NCBI GenBank assembly: GCA_964423405.1
Contig: CAYREY010000003.1
Span: forward strand, 1 to 64,000
Source: Bog-950 sp964423405
GTDB lineage: Bacteria > Bacteroidota > Bacteroidia > Chitinophagales > LD1
Direction of reading: 5' to 3'
Length of the DNA stretch: 64,000 bases
The notes under the pieces are model-generated. The model saw nothing but the letters and a program-made list of their open reading frames with translations, was not told the DNA's origin and did no database searches. A program made the translations under genes and the position numbers. Positions 55,212 through 64,000 of this stretch are shown piece after piece (positions within the stretch are counted from its first letter, which is position 1; each line of letters starts with the position of its first letter).

Positions 55212-55991
55212 ATGCCGCGCTATTTAAAGAGCACATTATTCCATATTGCTTCAATAGGTTCGCTATTCTTGGTTTGGGAATTACTGTATAAGGCAGGATT
55301 TGATTGGATGAAGTTATTTCCACCGCCAACAGTTTTTCTTAAATCAATGTATGAAAGCGATTTCAAAATAGGCTACGGTTCGCAGACTGCTTCCGTATTT
55401 ACATCAGTTACGGGAAGTATCTATCGCGTAATTATGGGCTTAATCGTTGCTACCCTGGGGGCCTTTATATTCGGCACACTATTCTCCTTAAGTTCAAACG
55501 CCAAGGCCTTTTTTTTACCGGTAATAAGGCTATTGGCACCTATCGCACCAATAGCGTGGATACCCCTGGGACTTTGGATATTTGGAATAGGCGACCAAAC
55601 TGCAATTTTTATCGTCTTTATGGGTGTTTTCTTCATACTCACAATCTCGGTTGTAAGGGCAATTGAAACTGTTCCGCCCAAATTTTTGCAAACGGCATCT
55701 GTATTTGGCGCAACAAAGTTCCAAACTTTTTACATGGTAATAATTCCGGCAATAGTGCCCGCGGTTTTTACCAGCCTTCGAATAAACTTTCTTGCCGCAT
55801 GGATGGCGGTGTTGGCGGCGGAAATGACTGGCCTAAGAGATGGTTTGGGAGCTATAATTATGACAGGGAGAAATCTCTTTAATCCGGAAATGATTGTATC
55901 GGGTATGTTTTTGATTGGGGTTACAGGATTTCTTTTTGATTCATTTCTTAATTTCCTTCAAAACAAATTTTTTTGGTGGGATAAAATTTAA
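55212..55991 (+). CDS. ABC transporter permease, NitT/TauT type
   Basis: This 259-aa protein has about six hydrophobic segments and the binding-protein-dependent transport inner-membrane motif near 185-205 (ALVPAVFTSLR-type EAA loop: FYMVIIPAIVPAVFTSLRIN). It is the translocation channel for the ABC importer. It starts 5 bases after the binding-protein gene. Confidence 0.88.
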   Translation: MPRYLKSTLFHIASIGSLFLVWELLYKAGFDWMKLFPPPTVFLKSMYESDFKIGYGSQTASVFTSVTGSIYRVIMGLIVATLGAFIFGTLFSLSSNAKAFFLPVIRLLAPIAPIAWIPLGLWIFGIGDQTAIFIVFMGVFFILTISVVRAIETVPPKFLQTASVFGATKFQTFYMVIIPAIVPAVFTSLRINFLAAWMAVLAAEMTGLRDGLGAIIMTGRNLFNPEMIVSGMFLIGVTGFLFDSFLNFLQNKFFWWDKI

Positions 55992-55993
55992 CT

Positions 55994-56713
55994 ATGATCG
56001 AACTAAAGAAAGTTCATTTTGGTTACACAGGCGAAATTCTGATCTTTAAGGATTTTGATTTCAATATTGCAGAAGGCGAGTTTGTATGCATATTAGGAAG
56101 TTCCGGCTCAGGAAAGTCTACGCTCTTGAATTTGGTCTCCGGAATTCTGGCCCCGGATCACGGGAAAATTGAGCGTCGGCCTGAATTGGAAATTGGTTTC
56201 GTTTTCCAGGACTATTCGCTTTACCCATGGTTAGATGTGGAATCTAATGCTGCATTTGGACTGAAAATAAAGGGGATGGGAAAACAAGAGCGACTCGCCC
56301 AAACGCGTGGAGTGCTAAAGAATGTAGGGCTATTTGAGGCAAGCCATAAATACCCTCACCAATTGTCTGGAGGGATGAAGCAAAGAGTAGCAATAGCCCG
56401 GGCCATAACCAATAAGTCCAATTTGCTGTTGATGGATGAGCCGTTTGGGGCGTTGGATCAAACTACAAGAAATGAGATGCAGGCCTTTATCCGTGGAATA
56501 TGGAGGGATTCAAAAGCAGGCGCCCGGCCTTTGAGCATTGTTTTTATTACGCACAACATAGAAGAGGCCTACCTTCTTGGTGAACGAATTTTAATTTTTA
56601 AAAAGGGAAAGCCCGTAGCGATAACCGAGAAACAACTGACGCCAAACACTAAACGCGACTTATTTACAGATGAATACGGCGTATTTAGAAGAGAAATTTT
56701 AGAACTAATATAA
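55994..56713 (+). CDS. ABC transporter ATPase, NitT/TauT type
   Basis: This 239-aa protein has Walker A GSSGSGKST near 35, Q-loop VFQDYSLYPW, signature LSGGMKQR near 125 and Walker B LLLMDEPFGALD near 148. It energises import by the flanking permease. It starts 2 bases after the permease stop. It is followed 9 bases later by the kinase gene, which links this importer to the signalling genes. Confidence 0.9.
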   Translation: MIELKKVHFGYTGEILIFKDFDFNIAEGEFVCILGSSGSGKSTLLNLVSGILAPDHGKIERRPELEIGFVFQDYSLYPWLDVESNAAFGLKIKGMGKQERLAQTRGVLKNVGLFEASHKYPHQLSGGMKQRVAIARAITNKSNLLLMDEPFGALDQTTRNEMQAFIRGIWRDSKAGARPLSIVFITHNIEEAYLLGERILIFKKGKPVAITEKQLTPNTKRDLFTDEYGVFRREILELI

Positions 56714-56722
56714 TATACAAAT

Positions 56723-59700
56723 ATGGATAACACCGAACTGTTGCATAACTCAAGTAGTGAAAGTCAGGAAAACGGTAATAGTTTTAAAAAAATTCCGGTT
56801 TTCGAAACTGAAGATGAGGAAACCGGGTTAAAAAAAATAAATCTAAGTAAAGCTCTCCTCGAGGAGTACCGCGACAGGCTATTTAGACTCTCGGGTTTGG
56901 AGGAAATATACAAGGCTATTACTAGGGAAATCAGCAGTGTTGCTAATGTGAAATATTTGTTTGTGGAAAACTCCACTTTTAGTTCTGCAATAGGCAACAA
57001 CCGACTTGATGCGTTTACCTGCGTAATGGACAAAGGAAATGGTCAGTTTCGAAAAAATGTTGCGAGCTATTTAAAACCTGTAATTGCAAAACTTCAAGAA
57101 AGACATCACGCACTCTTAGTTCATCCTGATTTTTGCAAAAGCCCTCAATCCGCCCGCGCGTACACTTCAGTTTTGAACCCTAAAGAACTCAAGTTTCTGG
57201 GAGACGCAGAAAAGTATGAGGCGGAATATCTAAATCTTAACGCAGATAGCTCTGAGAATGCGGTACCCCTTGATAAAGTAAAAGACGAAGAGTTTAATGA
57301 AGAGGGGGTCTATTCCTGTAATAGTAACATAAATATCCCCTATGACAATTTAGAGTCACAATCCCGCAAGACGAAAGCAACGAGTGAACCGGGTCAGTTA
57401 CATATATTGAACCATAGCATTTATAATAGATATTTTCTCGCTCCACGAAGTGATGAAGAAGTTCCGGATGTAGAGGGGTGCCAAACAGTTTTTCTTTCCA
57501 TACCTGTACTATCATCTTCTGGCAGCTTGGATCTCGATGGTGAGAATGAAGAAAAAAATTCCGAGGAACGCTTTAAGGGACAAGGAGCACTTTTTATTTT
57601 TTTGGTTTTAAGAAAGAACGATGAAAAGATATCCGAGGAAAAATTCGCTCAAGAACTTGACGCTACAATCCGGCAATTAGCTCTTAAACTACCCAGAATC
57701 GTGAAAACAATCACATTCGATTATGTTTTTAACATCGGATTAGAAAAGGCAAAAAGAGCTAAAAACGAAGCGATAAAATCCGCAAAGGCCGCGATTATGG
57801 CAAGAAACATGAGCCACAATATTGGTAGCCATGTCATTTCATATTTAAACGCACATTTGAGCAATGTAGAGGCCGTTTTGGATATTGGCGCTTTCAACGA
57901 TATTGTAAAACGTACCCATTCTAGCGATGGCAGGATTAAACTGCAGTTCACCGATTCGGAACAAAAGGGAGACTTTGACGATGAAATGGTGCAGTTACCT
58001 TTTTTGTTAGGCCTGGGCAAGTTTCTGGGATATTTGCAGGAGAGGCAGGATTTCATTGCCTCTATTGCTACGGACCATATTCCGCCAAGTTCCGGTGTTA
58101 ATTTGAAAGATTTTGTTTTAGATGGATTTGCATGGGATAGTCGCCAAAAGCGCCATGGAAAGGAAGTTAAACAATACTCTAATATTCTTTTGGAATACAT
58201 TGCCAAATCTGAAGGGATAACCAGAGAAAAGCTAAAGATATTTTTCAACAATCAGGATTTGGATATCCCCATATTAGCAGATAACTCCAATGTAAGGGGA
58301 GTAAATGTGGCGCTGCCGGGAGGTATTATGGGAAGACAGGCATTATATTCGATTTTCGAAAATATTATACGGAATTCTGCTAAACATGCCAAAGCAGAAA
58401 AAAATGAGTTTCATCTTCATATTGAGGTTAACGAATTTAACAAGTTTGAAAACTATGAGTTCTTTCGTTTCAGTGAAGGGGAAACGAAAGGAAAAGAGCG
58501 CCAAATTGAACAAGTTTGCTTAAGTGATTTCAAAAATTATGAAGACACTTACTATAGCCTGATAGTAAGGGATCATTTTGGTAATGCTAATGAGGAAACT
58601 CTCACTAAGGTATTGGAGGGTGTAGAAAAGGAAATGATAAACGCCGACTATTCGCTAAATGAACAGGCCAAAGGGTTAAAAGAGATGAAAATATCTGCGG
58701 CCTGGATACGCGGAAAATCGGTTGCTGCTGAAAACGAAAGATTCCCCTTTTTATTGGCAGGAAGGTTAAAAACAACTAAAGAGGAGGCATTATTATATTG
58801 GATAGAGGATAGGAAAGGCAAACAAGTTGGCAAGACTTTTCGCTCCAAAGAGTATATCACATTACTGACCGAAATCAATCAATTACAAGAACAATTAAGT
58901 TCGCTCACTCAAGATGAGAAAAAACAGCTGGTTCCACACTTGTCTTTCCATATTCTCCTTCCTAAATCATTTAAAGTTATAGTGATTTCTGATAAGCTTA
59001 GCGAAGAAGTTAAGGTCTTACTAAAAAAACATGATTGGCAGGTTGTTTCATCTTGGGAGGTAGAAAAAATACAGAATTTATATTCATCCATATACATATT
59101 GGATTCAGATCTCAAAGAAAAATTGGCTGATGCAGTTTACTCATTTGGCGTCAGCGACATCAAGGATAGCAAAGAGCGCATGGTCAAATTGAAGAAATAT
59201 AAACCAATTGATTTTCGGGCGAACCTGTTTTCAAAAAGAATGATCGAGGCCAAAGTTACCGAAAATACCATCGAAAATTACTTATTAAAAGATGGCGATG
59301 GTGCTACTGAAAAGCTGCATGATTTATTTGTTTATCTTTATAATAAGATAATAAATATTAATTTTAATATTTCAACTAAGGATGTTTTAATTAAAATTGA
59401 AGATAAGGATAAACAAGTTAAGGAACCGATGACCGCATTAGCAAAGGCACAAATAACTCAGGACCTTCAAAAAGATTTGCCAGGACGGTCAAACCTGCAT
59501 GAGATTTATTTTGGAAAGCACTTGAAAATTAAGGATTTAGATACTATCAGAGAGAAATCAAAGGCTGCGTTTCATTATGCAGAAAGTATCACCGGCGATA
59601 ATTCAACCAATCGTTTGTTAAGAAGTGAAGACAAAGACGATATGTGGTTTTTTAAAATGGCGGAATCTGCCCTATCCCAGGTATTGATAATAGATGAGCG

Positions 59701-60256
59701 CATTTGGGATGATATTGTGGTACCTGAAAAAAATAAAACACTTAACATACCTGACGAAAAGGTAAAAATTCTTAGAGCCAAACACATATACATAGCTAAT
59801 TTGGACATTATTGCGGCCGATAATGAGAAAGCTAATTTGAACATTACTCAACCCGATAATGAGAAGGTGGGGAAAAAGGCCAGACTGCGATCAGTGAATT
59901 CTGATAATAAGATTGAGGAAACTTTCGAAATTACTGCAGATAAAGACACAAAGAAGTTGGTATTTAAGCCACTTATCGATAGTAAACCCCAATTCTCATT
60001 TTTGCTAATCCACCAGGGACTTTTAGACAAATTGTATACCCACTTGCTCCCGGACTACTATGGAAATATTACTGAATTTTCAAATCATTTTAAGGGGGTT
60101 AAACTTATTGTGCACTCTGGCCGTTCGAGACCCTCAAGGGAGCAACTGCCTACGTGGGTACCTTTTTTAAGTTTTAGTTCCGTAAGATTCCTATTAGAAG
60201 ATAGTAAATATGCGCTTACCGAACAATTATATGCTGCTCACCCCCTATTAATATAA
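56723..60256 (+). CDS. Large soluble histidine-kinase-like protein (GHKL ATPase)
   Basis: This 1177-aa protein has no membrane segments. Residues 1-330 are a helical, acidic region. An H-box-like MSHNIGSH lies near 362-369. The GHKL ATPase follows: N-box FENIIRNSAKH near 545 and G1 RDHFGNAN near 615. The long C-terminal part (about 700-1177) is not recognised and lacks a receiver. It is coupled to the importer genes. I infer it phosphorylates the receiver protein at 61082, and that importer-bound ligand or cell state is the input. A non-kinase ATPase role is also possible. Confidence 0.78.
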   Translation: MDNTELLHNSSSESQENGNSFKKIPVFETEDEETGLKKINLSKALLEEYRDRLFRLSGLEEIYKAITREISSVANVKYLFVENSTFSSAIGNNRLDAFTCVMDKGNGQFRKNVASYLKPVIAKLQERHHALLVHPDFCKSPQSARAYTSVLNPKELKFLGDAEKYEAEYLNLNADSSENAVPLDKVKDEEFNEEGVYSCNSNINIPYDNLESQSRKTKATSEPGQLHILNHSIYNRYFLAPRSDEEVPDVEGCQTVFLSIPVLSSSGSLDLDGENEEKNSEERFKGQGALFIFLVLRKNDEKISEEKFAQELDATIRQLALKLPRIVKTITFDYVFNIGLEKAKRAKNEAIKSAKAAIMARNMSHNIGSHVISYLNAHLSNVEAVLDIGAFNDIVKRTHSSDGRIKLQFTDSEQKGDFDDEMVQLPFLLGLGKFLGYLQERQDFIASIATDHIPPSSGVNLKDFVLDGFAWDSRQKRHGKEVKQYSNILLEYIAKSEGITREKLKIFFNNQDLDIPILADNSNVRGVNVALPGGIMGRQALYSIFENIIRNSAKHAKAEKNEFHLHIEVNEFNKFENYEFFRFSEGETKGKERQIEQVCLSDFKNYEDTYYSLIVRDHFGNANEETLTKVLEGVEKEMINADYSLNEQAKGLKEMKISAAWIRGKSVAAENERFPFLLAGRLKTTKEEALLYWIEDRKGKQVGKTFRSKEYITLLTEINQLQEQLSSLTQDEKKQLVPHLSFHILLPKSFKVIVISDKLSEEVKVLLKKHDWQVVSSWEVEKIQNLYSSIYILDSDLKEKLADAVYSFGVSDIKDSKERMVKLKKYKPIDFRANLFSKRMIEAKVTENTIENYLLKDGDGATEKLHDLFVYLYNKIININFNISTKDVLIKIEDKDKQVKEPMTALAKAQITQDLQKDLPGRSNLHEIYFGKHLKIKDLDTIREKSKAAFHYAESITGDNSTNRLLRSEDKDDMWFFKMAESALSQVLIIDERIWDDIVVPEKNKTLNIPDEKVKILRAKHIYIANLDIIAADNEKANLNITQPDNEKVGKKARLRSVNSDNKIEETFEITADKDTKKLVFKPLIDSKPQFSFLLIHQGLLDKLYTHLLPDYYGNITEFSNHFKGVKLIVHSGRSRPSREQLPTWVPFLSFSSVRFLLEDSKYALTEQLYAAHPLLI

Positions 60257-60260
60257 TAAT

Positions 60261-61079
60261 ATGCATTATATATTTACAGCTAAAAGTGATTTATTAAAAT
60301 GCTTAACTAAGGATTCAACCCCATTAGCGGGTAAATCTATGGCGCTATTTTCCGTAAGTAATCTAGTGGAAAATTTGAACGAAAACGAAGCTTTGGAACA
60401 CAAAAAATATTATACCGACAGTTTCGCCATCAGCTTCCCGGGAAATGAAAGTTTACTCGCTGCTATCATAAAATCAGATAAAAGCATTTATACAGATGAT
60501 AGCTTATTCCAGTCGATAAAAGAAGATTATGAGAAATTGCCGGTTGCCAGTAAACCCGAGGTTAAAGCAATAAGAAAAGTAACTTGTGGAGAACACAAAA
60601 TTTACTCATGTCCGGCTATTGATAAGGAAGGTAAAAGGGATTTTATTACCTGTTTGTTAACGGATATATTTAATAATGATGTGTCAACAGAAAAGAATAT
60701 AAATCTAATTCTCCACGGTTCCGACATATTTTCTACCCATCTTCGCTTTGAAGAAAACCTGGATATTGAGAAAAACATGAATTTGCTGAAAGCAATGAAT
60801 CCACTGTTACCAACTTCACTTCTGGATAGAATTCGAAAGGTATATATGTTTAATCATGCGAGTAATCTTGATAGCTTTTATCTTTTTTTTGACCAACGTA
60901 AATCCTCTCCTAATTGTATTGAAGAACTTCTAGTTTTCATTGAAAACCCGACAGTCGCCAAAGATTTCGTTGAGATGAAGGATAATTTGAACTCTTATAT
61001 CGCAAGCCAGGATAAACAACCTTTTGATAAGTATGACCCTAAGTTTTTTCATGACTTCAAGGTGAAACAAGTTAACTAA
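60261..61079 (+). CDS. Uncharacterised protein between kinase and receiver genes
   Basis: This 272-aa soluble protein is not recognised. It is alpha/beta in composition, with no signal peptide, membrane segment or clear catalytic motif. It starts 4 bases after the kinase gene and ends 2 bases before the receiver gene, so it is almost certainly part of the same complex or pathway. Confidence 0.65.
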   Translation: MHYIFTAKSDLLKCLTKDSTPLAGKSMALFSVSNLVENLNENEALEHKKYYTDSFAISFPGNESLLAAIIKSDKSIYTDDSLFQSIKEDYEKLPVASKPEVKAIRKVTCGEHKIYSCPAIDKEGKRDFITCLLTDIFNNDVSTEKNINLILHGSDIFSTHLRFEENLDIEKNMNLLKAMNPLLPTSLLDRIRKVYMFNHASNLDSFYLFFDQRKSSPNCIEELLVFIENPTVAKDFVEMKDNLNSYIASQDKQPFDKYDPKFFHDFKVKQVN

Positions 61080-61081
61080 AC

Positions 61082-62968
61082 ATGAGTACTCCTGAAAAAG
61101 GTAAAGTTTATAAGTACCAAGATGGTGAATTACGTCTGCTCAGTCAGTTATTTGAAATCAAGACGGCTTCGATTGAGCTAAGTTGTGAATCAGGGGATAT
61201 TAAAATTATTAAATGCGGTAAGGATTCATTATATAATATTTGTAAAGAGATTAGTTTAATATTTATAGCATGTAATTCTGTCAGAAGTTATTTGGTAGAA
61301 GCTAATACCGAAAAAAAAGAGACCGAAAACTATATTGACTTTATTGCAAAACTGAGAAACATTCGGTTCCCGATAATAACGGTATCGGATTTTAACCTGC
61401 TCAATTACCCCGATTCCGCAGAGTCTTCAGGTTCCGATGGCGGAGTGTATAGTCTTACCCACACAAAATTTCTTCAACGCCTTGACATCGACAAGCGCAT
61501 TTCTTTTCTTGACGGATCCATTTGGTATCGCTTAACATCGATTGAAAGCATACTTTCAAGCCAAGGAAATTGTTTAATCGAGCTGTTTACCTATTATAAA
61601 AAGGTGTTTGATGCCGACCCCTTAGCCTTTTCAAAATCAGCTACAACAGAATATCAGAACGTTTTATCCAGGATACAGGAGCAAAACTACCTTGTGCATT
61701 ACGAAGGAGGACATTCTAATTACGTAGTGCCATTCGTAAGCCATTCCGAAACGGTTATTGGCGATAAAATCAACGCCTTCTTTAAAGATGCCCATAAAGT
61801 AAATTACCTAAAAAAGGCTGTGGGCGATGCTGGATTGCTGAAATGGAAAATTTTAATTGTCGACGATAAATTTTTTCTGAATACAGCAGAAAAGAATGGA
61901 GACCTTGATAAGAGTCGGTTCCTGACCATTCATGCACACGAACGTGTTGCCCAAAACCCCGGCGAGAGCAGGGTATTCGTATTGAATCAGTTCGGAAATA
62001 TTGAACTGCACATTGAAGGTTGCAAAACCATCCAGGATGCCGTTACCAAACTCTCTACGAATAAGGGAGCATTTGATATTATTATGCTTGACTACCTGTT
62101 GGGCCCGCTTACCAGCAATAAAAACGATGAACGAAGAGATTATGGACACCGCCTTATTAAAGTGTTCAATGATATTTTCAAAGGAAGCTCTTATAGTAAA
62201 GGGGAAAGAGAAAAATATATTGCAGGCAAATATGGATTGGATAACCTGGGTTTCACGGTTATTGAGGACAACCAGGTTCCCTTCGGCAGATTTTGGATTT
62301 ACCCCATCTCCGTTCATAACGCTGCCTTGTTAGAAACATTGAAGGCCGAAGGTATTCCGTTTACAAACCCCAACTGGCATATTTCCCGCGGAGGCGATCC
62401 GGTTAATACACCGAACCTGTTTCTATACAATCTTTTAAAGATGATGGAAACCCAGGTGAAGGAAGTTTATCTTGATTTTAAAAGCATTTTTTGTTTTTTT
62501 CAGAAGTACCACCAGGAAATCAGGAAATACACCTCCTCCCACCAACCATCCTTACACTCCGTATCGGTTTTTGATAAGGGAAGCGATATACACGTGGAGC
62601 AGGAAATACTACATGAGGTATCTACAACTTCTGTGGCTGGCCTTGAAAAATACACCCGGGTTGCCTTAAATCGGTTTGTGTATGAATTCGGCACCTTTGA
62701 AATGCTGAAACAGGATGCGGATAAAGGCAGCTTGCTGGCAGAATCCATGGAGCAAATCAACAATCCCGACGCTGAGTTATTGTTCAGCCGTATCCGTAAA
62801 CTGCTTTATATGCTTGCCTACCGCAACTATAATCACTTGTCGGAACTGGTTAACTCCATTTATGCCATTGAGGAGTTATACAAAAAGAAAACGAATTTGT
62901 TGCAGGAAGTTGTCATTGATTTCCGTGAGTTTAGATCAGATATCATTAGCCTTATAAACAGAAAGTAA
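61082..62968 (+). CDS. Receiver-domain protein with helical C-terminal region
   Basis: In this 628-aa protein, the N-terminal 240 residues have no recognised family. A receiver domain runs from about 254 to 420: WKILIVDDKF with the acidic pair, the phospho-Asp in IIMLDYLLG near 337 and a later strand ending in WIYPIS where the usual Lys is unclear. The domain carries a long insertion. Residues about 440-628 are helical. It is the natural partner of the upstream kinase. No DNA-binding domain is visible. Confidence 0.75.
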   Translation: MSTPEKGKVYKYQDGELRLLSQLFEIKTASIELSCESGDIKIIKCGKDSLYNICKEISLIFIACNSVRSYLVEANTEKKETENYIDFIAKLRNIRFPIITVSDFNLLNYPDSAESSGSDGGVYSLTHTKFLQRLDIDKRISFLDGSIWYRLTSIESILSSQGNCLIELFTYYKKVFDADPLAFSKSATTEYQNVLSRIQEQNYLVHYEGGHSNYVVPFVSHSETVIGDKINAFFKDAHKVNYLKKAVGDAGLLKWKILIVDDKFFLNTAEKNGDLDKSRFLTIHAHERVAQNPGESRVFVLNQFGNIELHIEGCKTIQDAVTKLSTNKGAFDIIMLDYLLGPLTSNKNDERRDYGHRLIKVFNDIFKGSSYSKGEREKYIAGKYGLDNLGFTVIEDNQVPFGRFWIYPISVHNAALLETLKAEGIPFTNPNWHISRGGDPVNTPNLFLYNLLKMMETQVKEVYLDFKSIFCFFQKYHQEIRKYTSSHQPSLHSVSVFDKGSDIHVEQEILHEVSTTSVAGLEKYTRVALNRFVYEFGTFEMLKQDADKGSLLAESMEQINNPDAELLFSRIRKLLYMLAYRNYNHLSELVNSIYAIEELYKKKTNLLQEVVIDFREFRSDIISLINRK

Positions 62969-62992
62969 TTTCTTTTTAACTCTAACCTACAC

Positions 62993-64000
62993 ATGAAAGC
63001 TAACCGGTTTTTTAAGGAAAGCGGGCATCCATCCGACGACAACTACCGGTACGAACTGCTCAGTTTCGAAGATGATGCTAACCAGCACTGGCCTAAAATA
63101 TATCTTGATTTCAGCGCAGAACGCATTAAATGTTATCTGCAATATACAAGCGAGGACAAGAGAAGTAAGTTAGAAGACTTGTCCAAAAAGGACAGCAAAT
63201 TCTACAAGCAACTTAAGCAAGCCACAGCCGATGCCCGGCCTGTTGTGGATATTGTCGACGAGATATTTACAATTAGACTGCGCTCTGACCGCGATACGGA
63301 ACGAAGCCTAAATCATTTAATTTTTGAAGGTAGCTTTGCAGATAGCGTAATTGACAGGGTGGGTAGTAACTCTTATCATGAGTTTAAAGATTTTGTAGAA
63401 AAAGCAATTCGACATAAGCTAAAGATTGAATTTCCCTCGCCTACAGTTAAGGAAGACATGAATACTTCGTTACTTCTTTTTTACTTTTTCTACGAAGAAT
63501 TTGAGAACACAAAATTATTCCGCTCGCATCCCGACTATGACCTGGTGCATCAGACTCTACATAACTGTTATGTATATCGTGCCTTTCTATATAAGGTAAA
63601 GTTCTTACAATACTATCGCCTGTTAGTGGCTGGGAGAGATGCAAATGTTTCGGACTTATTTAACAGTAAGGTATCTTTCCGCTTTATTGAAAAAATGAGT
63701 TCACGTTTCCCATTTTTATCGATTTTTTTTGAGTATCCGGACGAAGTTGCAAAGAATAACGAATTGAACGATGAGACTGACTTGACCGAAGTAGTAAACG
63801 AAAATATTTTGAAAGATGAGTTTGTGTTTGTGCTAAAGGAATGGACCAATATAGCCTGCAGCGATGAATATGTTGAAAAAATGGGCGCGAATAACATAAG
63901 TGACAAATCCCATTTTTTTAAAAATCCGGAAGAGGAAATAAAAGCCATAACCAAGGCTACGCGAGATTTATCAAAAATTTTGAAACGCAGCGAACTTAAT
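62993..64000 (+). CDS. Uncharacterised protein, cut by the window end
   Basis: Open frame from ATG at 62993 to the last base, 336 codons without a stop, so the C-terminus is outside the window. It starts 24 bases after the receiver gene on the same strand. The visible part is helical and charged with several aromatic residues, no signal peptide and no recognised motif. It is probably a further member of the kinase-receiver operon, perhaps its effector. Confidence 0.6.
   Translation, partial: MKANRFFKESGHPSDDNYRYELLSFEDDANQHWPKIYLDFSAERIKCYLQYTSEDKRSKLEDLSKKDSKFYKQLKQATADARPVVDIVDEIFTIRLRSDRDTERSLNHLIFEGSFADSVIDRVGSNSYHEFKDFVEKAIRHKLKIEFPSPTVKEDMNTSLLLFYFFYEEFENTKLFRSHPDYDLVHQTLHNCYVYRAFLYKVKFLQYYRLLVAGRDANVSDLFNSKVSFRFIEKMSSRFPFLSIFFEYPDEVAKNNELNDETDLTEVVNENILKDEFVFVLKEWTNIACSDEYVEKMGANNISDKSHFFKNPEEEIKAITKATRDLSKILKRSELN

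Noticed and set aside
1..64000. CRISPR array or cas genes
   Set aside because: No regularly spaced direct repeats and no Cas-like proteins seen. The six 17-mers are promoter elements kilobases apart, not an array.
1..64000. Insertion sequences or transposases
   Set aside because: No DDE transposase, terminal inverted repeats or target duplications recognised; the only recombinase seen is the integrase at 355.

Overview
The window looks like part of a genomic island in a member of the Bacteroidota. The evidence is a low-GC sequence, few clear Shine-Dalgarno sites, promoters with a TTTG-type -7 element, and protein families typical of the phylum. The left edge (1-354) holds the 3' part of a tRNA-Leu(UAA) gene cut at the anticodon stem, followed by repeats and a tyrosine integrase reading into the island. 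This is a classic tRNA attachment site. I see no second copy of the tRNA segment, so the far end probably lies beyond base 64000.

Region 1 (1.6-16.5 kb, all minus strand) is a stack of restriction-type defence genes. It holds a type I system (hsdR, hsdM, hsdS), two unrecognised companions (one PD-(D/E)xK-like), a Septu-like ATPase plus HNH nuclease pair, and McrB plus McrC.

Region 2 (16.7-35.7 kb) is the most unusual part. Six transcription units share a 36-nt promoter element: the 17-mer AATGCAAATAGRTTGCA (a TGCAA/TTGCA inverted repeat), exactly 13 nt, then a TTTG-type hexamer, always pointing into the unit. A WYL-domain regulator lies in the middle and is the likely binder. The units encode: a HEPN-like protein; a radical SAM protein plus a second HEPN-like protein; a histidine kinase fused to a degenerate HsdM/HsdS-like methylase, plus a receiver protein; a RecD/Pif1-like helicase plus a small Cys-cluster protein; a retron (ncRNA and a 918-aa reverse transcriptase with a long C-terminal extension) plus a receiver-like protein and a receiver protein ending in a HEPN-like RX4H motif; and a second helicase plus a repeat/OB-like protein. 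I infer one co-regulated defence or stress programme that joins retron, phosphorelay and HEPN elements. I do not know a described system with this composition.

Region 3 (35.7-42.4 kb) is cargo and spacer: a strongly folded candidate RNA, a frameshifted EGF-like lipoprotein gene, hypothetical genes, a small minus-strand cluster ending in a clear terminator, and at 42.0-42.15 kb sequences resembling the integrase attachment region.

Region 4 (42.4-53.7 kb, minus) is a four-gene membrane cassette: an exported vWA protein, a tubulin-like GTPase, a membrane coiled-coil protein, and a large membrane protein ending in a zinc-ribbon plus HExxH peptidase.

Region 5 (54.2-64 kb, plus) is an operon of a NitT/TauT-type ABC importer, a soluble GHKL histidine kinase, an unknown protein, a receiver-domain protein and an unknown gene cut by the window end.
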